A stretch of 9,031 bases of DNA from an uncultured Gluconobacter sp. (lineage in GTDB: Bacteria > Pseudomonadota > Alphaproteobacteria > Acetobacterales > Acetobacteraceae): NCBI GenBank assembly GCA_937880175.1, contig CALFLO010000078.1, forward strand, positions 1 to 9,031. Direction: 5' to 3'. Below the pieces are notes generated by a model. The model saw only the letters and a program-made list of their open reading frames with translations, was not told the origin of the DNA and made no database searches. Below are positions 6,140 through 9,031 of this stretch, in pieces (positions within the stretch are counted from its first letter, which is position 1; every line of letters begins with the position of its first letter). The position numbers and the translations under genes are program-made.

Positions 6140-7273
6140 TCAGTGCCTTATGAGTCCGAGCAGTCTGTCCATGACACCAGGTTTGAGAGATACTCCTGGT
6201 TGTTTGCACTTCAGTAGATAGGCTCCATACTCGTTAATCATGAGCTGCACGGCCGGCGAGGCAATGAATGCCTGGTCGTGCTCCATTGCGTCGATGGCCT
6301 TGCATACCTCCACTTTGACAAGTCGTTGTAGCTGTCGTCTTGTGCCAGCACGCTGCTTCCTATTGAGGATGAGATCAATCCCATTGTCGTCGTTCACTTC
6401 TCCCTTGTACACGAATGGTCGCTCGTTATCGAATGGTTTGTGCATCTGACAGATGAAGCGCAGGCATGGGTTCAATCCCTGCTGACGTATACTCGTTTCT
6501 ATATCCGAGGTGTCGAATAGAAAAGAGCCGGTCATTTCGTCGGTGATCATCGTCGACGTACTGATGAGCATCCATCTCACATCATTCTTGGCCGCTTCAC
6601 GTATCAACTGAATGATTTCGGGGAATAAAGGCAGCTCGCCCTGACGACATTCGCGAGGCGCCCGGCCTGGCTGGTTGATGGTGAAATAGGAATAGTCGCA
6701 TTGCATATCGACGTAAAAGACGAGACCCCCATACTCATGCCGTGGTGACATGCGACTGCCACAATCCAGAACATTGTTTCGATACGATTCCGTTTTCCTC
6801 AGATGATGTTGGAGAGAAAAGTTGAGATCCTCTATTTGGCGGGGTACATCCGATTCAGAAAGGATTCGCGCATCATTCGAGATGATTTTGTTGAGCCTTT
6901 CCGCGATTCCGGAGATCTGCTCGTGATCATCCCAGTCGATCTGCCTGCCATCCTCCTGGAGCGCATCCTGGGCTCTCTTGACCCTTTTAAGCTCGGACTG
7001 ATGGGTCGGCGGTTTACTGCGCCTGCCCTGGTTGCTGTACTCACGTCCGCTCGGGTCAGTATGGAGATGCTCGACACCAATGATGGTGTCGGATCGGGAA
7101 GGCGTCTTCATGATGAAATCGGGGCTCTCCTCGGCCTCGACAACCTCACCGAAGACTTGGTCCGCCATCATGCGCCCGTACTTACTCTCACTGCGGAGAA
7201 CATCCAGTGCCTGTTGAAAACGCTTGCGCTCAAGACTCTTTTTAACAGACGAATCAACCTTTTGCTGCGACAT
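6140..7273 (-). CDS. Unrecognised protein with possible PD-(D/E)XK-like nuclease motif
   Basis: This 377-residue soluble protein matches no family I can name. Residues 41-74 carry ESPDFIMKTP, then IIGVEHLHTD: a PDF motif followed about 15 residues later by a strand ending in GVEH. That is the layout of PD-(D/E)XK-like nucleases (here D52 and E68), although the usual Lys two residues after the Glu is absent (E-H-L), so the assignment is tentative. Next comes a basic stretch, then helices. Around 180-275 there is an alternating strand/helix segment (GLVFYVDMQ, VRWMLISTSTM, LRFICQMHKP). The C-terminus is helical and basic. There is no signal peptide or membrane segment. I chose ATG 7273 over the upstream GTG at 7279 because a -10 hexamer lies exactly six bases before this ATG, as in the DUF262 gene. 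It stands alone, with its own promoter. A restriction-like defence role would fit the surroundings but is inferred. Confidence 0.82.
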   Translation of the reverse strand: MSQQKVDSSVKKSLERKRFQQALDVLRSESKYGRMMADQVFGEVVEAEESPDFIMKTPSRSDTIIGVEHLHTDPSGREYSNQGRRSKPPTHQSELKRVKRAQDALQEDGRQIDWDDHEQISGIAERLNKIISNDARILSESDVPRQIEDLNFSLQHHLRKTESYRNNVLDCGSRMSPRHEYGGLVFYVDMQCDYSYFTINQPGRAPRECRQGELPLFPEIIQLIREAAKNDVRWMLISTSTMITDEMTGSFLFDTSDIETSIRQQGLNPCLRFICQMHKPFDNERPFVYKGEVNDDNGIDLILNRKQRAGTRRQLQRLVKVEVCKAIDAMEHDQAFIASPAVQLMINEYGAYLLKCKQPGVSLKPGVMDRLLGLIRH

Positions 7274-7279
7274 ACTCAC

Positions 7280-7285
7280 ATTCTA
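7280..7285 (-). promoter_or_regulatory. Leaderless -10 TAGAAT
   Basis: TAGAAT on the minus strand is separated by six bases from the ATG at 7273, the same geometry as TACAAT upstream of the DUF262 gene. The -35 region is weak (TCCAAG, 17 bases upstream). It selects ATG 7273 as the start and implies an mRNA without a leader. Confidence 0.5.
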
Positions 7286-7484
7286 TGTTCCGGCCACACG
7301 CGCTTGGACCTCCGTAGAAGCTTCTCAAACCATGCTAAAGCGCTGGAAGCCTTGTGCCTTACCGAGCTTTGCGCAGAAACAGCCGCTCACAGGCTCGCCG
7401 CAGGCCTACGGTTCGGTCGGGCGTCGTGGACCTTTGTCTAAGAATTCGTCTCAGTCTCAAATCCGATTGAGCTTCCCGAATTGA

Positions 7485-7730
7485 GCCGAGGTGGTCTTCG
7501 ACTATAGGAAGAGTGACCCGATGAAGGAAATTTCCGCACGACATGGCATCCACCGGGTCACTGTGACGGAGATACCGCGTAGAGCTGATACTCCCACGAA
7601 ACGGTACGGCCGCCTGAGCTGGTGCGCAGGAGGCCGCCCAAGCCTCGGGATCCGTGCCGTCGCGAATCGCCTAGGGTGTGTACCACCGTGTCAAGTTGCG
7701 CGCCCCAATCAAAATGATGATAAACACTAG
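7485..7730 (+). pseudogene. Remnant of a recombinase/transposase-type helix-turn-helix
   Basis: Right after an in-frame TGA (7482-7484), the plus frame reads AEVVFDYRKSDPMKEISARH, then GIHRVTVTEIPRRADTPTKR. This is the pattern of helix-turn-helix modules at the C-terminus of serine recombinases (YxxGxxxxElAxrfGihRtTVtxxLrRaGvp). Just before the TGA the same frame reads IRLSFPN, which could join it, so the TGA is probably a mutation. Further on (GGRPSLGIRAVANRLGC, about 7629-7679) there may be a second helix-turn-helix-like segment, but the match is loose. No catalytic resolvase domain, start codon context or inverted-repeat ends are seen. The stop is TAG at 7728. It is most likely a relic of a mobile element that once inserted next to the ABC-3C locus. 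Confidence 0.5.
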
Positions 7731-7744
7731 GGAACAGCTACCAG

Positions 7745-7789
7745 TGGGCGTGCGCGGGGACCATCGGCTACAGCGCGGGACTGCGCCCA
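7745..7789. repeat. G+C-rich inverted repeat TGGGCG/CGCCCA
   Basis: A 6-bp stem (7745-7750 with 7784-7789) encloses a second pairing option, GCGC with GCGC. It lies about 170 bases downstream of the DUF2326 gene stop on the minus strand, without a T tract. It may be a Rho-dependent or decayed terminator, or chance in G+C-rich DNA. Confidence 0.3.
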
Positions 7790-7914
7790 TAGGGACACCG
7801 GTCTCGACAGAACTGATAGTACGAATTGAAAGACACACCTAGTTGGAGGCCTCTCGATATCTTTTCACCCCGTCGCTGTGCAGTCTCCCTCCCGCGAAGG
7901 TCGCTGCGATCCAT
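7768..7914 (-). CDS. Doubtful 48-residue ORF downstream of the DUF2326 gene
   Basis: The ATG at 7914 has an AGGAGAAGG-type ribosome binding sequence at 7925-7933, with about ten bases between AAGG and the ATG, and lies 42 bases after the DUF2326 stop. The frame is also open back to a TTG at 7950. The product is small, basic and Arg-rich, with SFNSYYQFCRDRC in its C-terminal half (two Cys). I recognise no family. It may be a real last gene of the ABC-3C operon or a chance frame in decayed sequence. Confidence 0.22.
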   Translation of the reverse strand: MDRSDLRGRETAQRRGEKISRGLQLGVSFNSYYQFCRDRCPYGRSPAL

Positions 7915-7956
7915 CTCTCTATTTCCTTCTCCTGGCAGCAGATGACGCAATCAGTG

Positions 7957-9030
7957 TTATTCAAAATGGAAACCGAACAGTCCACCATCGGAGAAGGCAT
8001 CGGTTAGACGTGGTTCGATGATATCTTGCGACAGGCTGGCATCATAGTGTTCGATTTTCGCTAGATCATCGCTGTTCAGCGTAACGAGATATTGTAGACC
8101 CTCTTCTGCGCACACGATCGAGGCGAGTTTGAGGGCTTCGGCGATCTGGCGCTCATCAACACCGTCAAAGAGATGACTATCGTGAACGAGGAAGTCCGGC
8201 CCACGGCCGTTCCGATGGGCCAGGACAGCATAGGTGAGATCAAAACAGAAGGTAATCATCTTGCTGATTCCTTGGCTGTTCTTGCCCCCGATATGAGGCG
8301 AGATACGCAGGCTGCTATCAAGGGCAGAGATGTCTATATATGCATCTCTGCCGGGCCCGTAGAGGGAGGTGGCGAATCGTTGAAAGAGAATGTTTATCTC
8401 TGCGATGCGCTGCTCTCTTTCAACTAGGTCGCGATTGACTTCTTGTTGGATTCGGCTACGCTCGAACTTGATTTCTGCCTGAGTGGCTTCAAGTTGCTTG
8501 GCAGTTTCAAATCGGGTGGTCAGAGTTTGAAGTCGAGAGTGGGCTAAAGACAGTTGTTCTTGCAGCGCGGTGAAGGCATCGAGCGCCCCACCGTCACGGA
8601 GTCTGCGAAGAAGCGTTGCCTGTTCCTCCCCAAGGTGTTCGCGATCGGCTTGGCGAGCGTCAAGACGATCTGAGGTGGCGCTGATCTCTTCTTCCAAGTA
8701 GGAGCGACGATTGGCGAGAACTGACTGGTGGAATGACTGGACGTCATCGTACTGTTGCAGGACTGCCTCGGGAAGTTCAACGCCAAGCTCTTGGTAGACC
8801 CGTCGGAGGTAGTCGGCGGCGGGTTCGTGTTCGTCGCGTAATGCATCATTGAGATCTTGTAAATTACGACGATCAGCAGCATCCTCAGCGCGGGTCCGTC
8901 GGATTTGGGCGTCGATTTCATCCGCCCGAGCTTGCAAGGCTTCGTACTCGGGGACAACGCGAAATGCCGCAACCTGTTCTTCGAGTTCCCGTACACGGAC
9001 AGTGGCAGCGGCCACTTGGCCGCGTAACTC
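7957..9030 (-). CDS. DUF2326 SMC-like ATPase of an ABC-3C system, 5' part beyond the right edge
   Basis: The frame is open to the right edge (it reads ELRGQ before the GTG at 9015), so these 357 residues are the C-terminal part of a longer protein, not a gene starting at 9015. The first 215 residues or so are coiled coil, rich in Glu, Arg, Leu and Gln, with a break around DEHEPAADYLRRVYQELG. The C-terminal part is the DUF2326 ATPase lobe: the ABC signature GGKNSQGISKM, the Walker B-like FLVHDSHLFDGVDERQ and the following YLVTLNSDDL strand. RecN/SMC-like proteins with DUF2326 are the ATPases of ABC-three-component conflict systems, which pair with a middle component and an effector (nuclease, TIR, protease and others). 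The partners are expected upstream, to the right of the window, making this the distal gene of its operon. The Walker A part must lie outside the window. Confidence 0.93.
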   Translation of the reverse strand, partial: ELRGQVAAATVRVRELEEQVAAFRVVPEYEALQARADEIDAQIRRTRAEDAADRRNLQDLNDALRDEHEPAADYLRRVYQELGVELPEAVLQQYDDVQSFHQSVLANRRSYLEEEISATSDRLDARQADREHLGEEQATLLRRLRDGGALDAFTALQEQLSLAHSRLQTLTTRFETAKQLEATQAEIKFERSRIQQEVNRDLVEREQRIAEINILFQRFATSLYGPGRDAYIDISALDSSLRISPHIGGKNSQGISKMITFCFDLTYAVLAHRNGRGPDFLVHDSHLFDGVDERQIAEALKLASIVCAEEGLQYLVTLNSDDLAKIEHYDASLSQDIIEPRLTDAFSDGGLFGFHFE

Positions 9031-9031
9031 C

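Larger units (their letters stand above)
7286..7956. other. Decayed gene-poor stretch with recombinase debris
   Basis: About 670 bases lie between two minus-strand genes without an intact recognisable gene. The stretch contains the upstream side of the 377-residue gene (near 7286-7320), a plus-strand helix-turn-helix remnant (from 7485) and a doubtful short minus ORF (7768-7914), each listed separately. The open frames on both strands around 7359-7553 have no family-like content. Confidence 0.6.

Noticed and set aside
6803..7441. A 212-codon plus-strand frame
   Set aside because: Mostly antisense to the 377-residue gene; no recognisable motifs, and that gene's frame and leaderless promoter are more convincing.
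8544..8996. A 150-codon minus-strand frame
   Set aside because: Out-of-frame shadow of the DUF2326 coiled coil; Ser/Thr/Pro-rich composition without motifs.
9013..9015. GTG at 9015 as the start of the DUF2326 gene
   Set aside because: The frame is open to the window edge and the known family needs a Walker A domain upstream; this is an internal Val codon.

Overview
The window looks like an accessory region, probably a defence island, in an actinomycete of moderate G+C. Three things point that way. Two convergent genes in the middle belong to unnamed families that I recall only from Streptomyces-like actinomycetes. At least two genes have a -10 hexamer 6 bases before the ATG and no ribosome binding site, which is the actinobacterial leaderless pattern. 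The right-hand half has clearly higher G+C than the left (hand counts: 40% in bases 1-60, 63% in 8581-8640). I cannot name the genus. No tRNA, rRNA, CRISPR array or intact transposase is visible.

Layout, left to right. (a) 1-2134: a two-gene, minus-strand operon. It starts at a good leaderless promoter and encodes a DUF262/GmrSD-like protein. One base after its stop follows a PIN-domain protein that runs off the left edge. The HNH (DUF1524) end of the DUF262 protein has lost its usual catalytic residues, so the PIN protein may be the real nuclease. (b) 2135-2637: about 500 bases with no convincing gene, carrying a run of small hairpins. (c) 2638-3495, minus: a protein with an N-terminal DUF4062/TIR-like domain and a C-terminal beta-sandwich-like domain. 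(d) 3662-4516 plus and 4508-5863 minus: two convergent actinomycete proteins of unknown function whose 3' ends overlap by 9 bases. (e) 6140-7273, minus: an unrecognised 377-residue protein with a possible PD-(D/E)XK-like nuclease motif near its N-terminus and its own leaderless -10. (f) 7286-7956: a decayed stretch with the remnant of a recombinase-type helix-turn-helix and a doubtful 48-codon ORF. (g) 7957-9030, minus: the C-terminal part of a DUF2326 SMC-like ATPase, the core ATPase of ABC-three-component (ABC-3C) conflict systems. The rest of that gene and its partners must lie beyond the right edge.

Functionally, the window joins several unrelated, self-contained conflict modules rather than one pathway: a DUF262+PIN pair, a TIR-like effector, a possible nuclease and the tail of an ABC-3C operon, with recombinase debris between the last two. 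The most novel unit is the DUF262/PIN pair. A GmrSD-type sensor seems to have lost its own nuclease centre and to be translationally coupled to a different nuclease fold.
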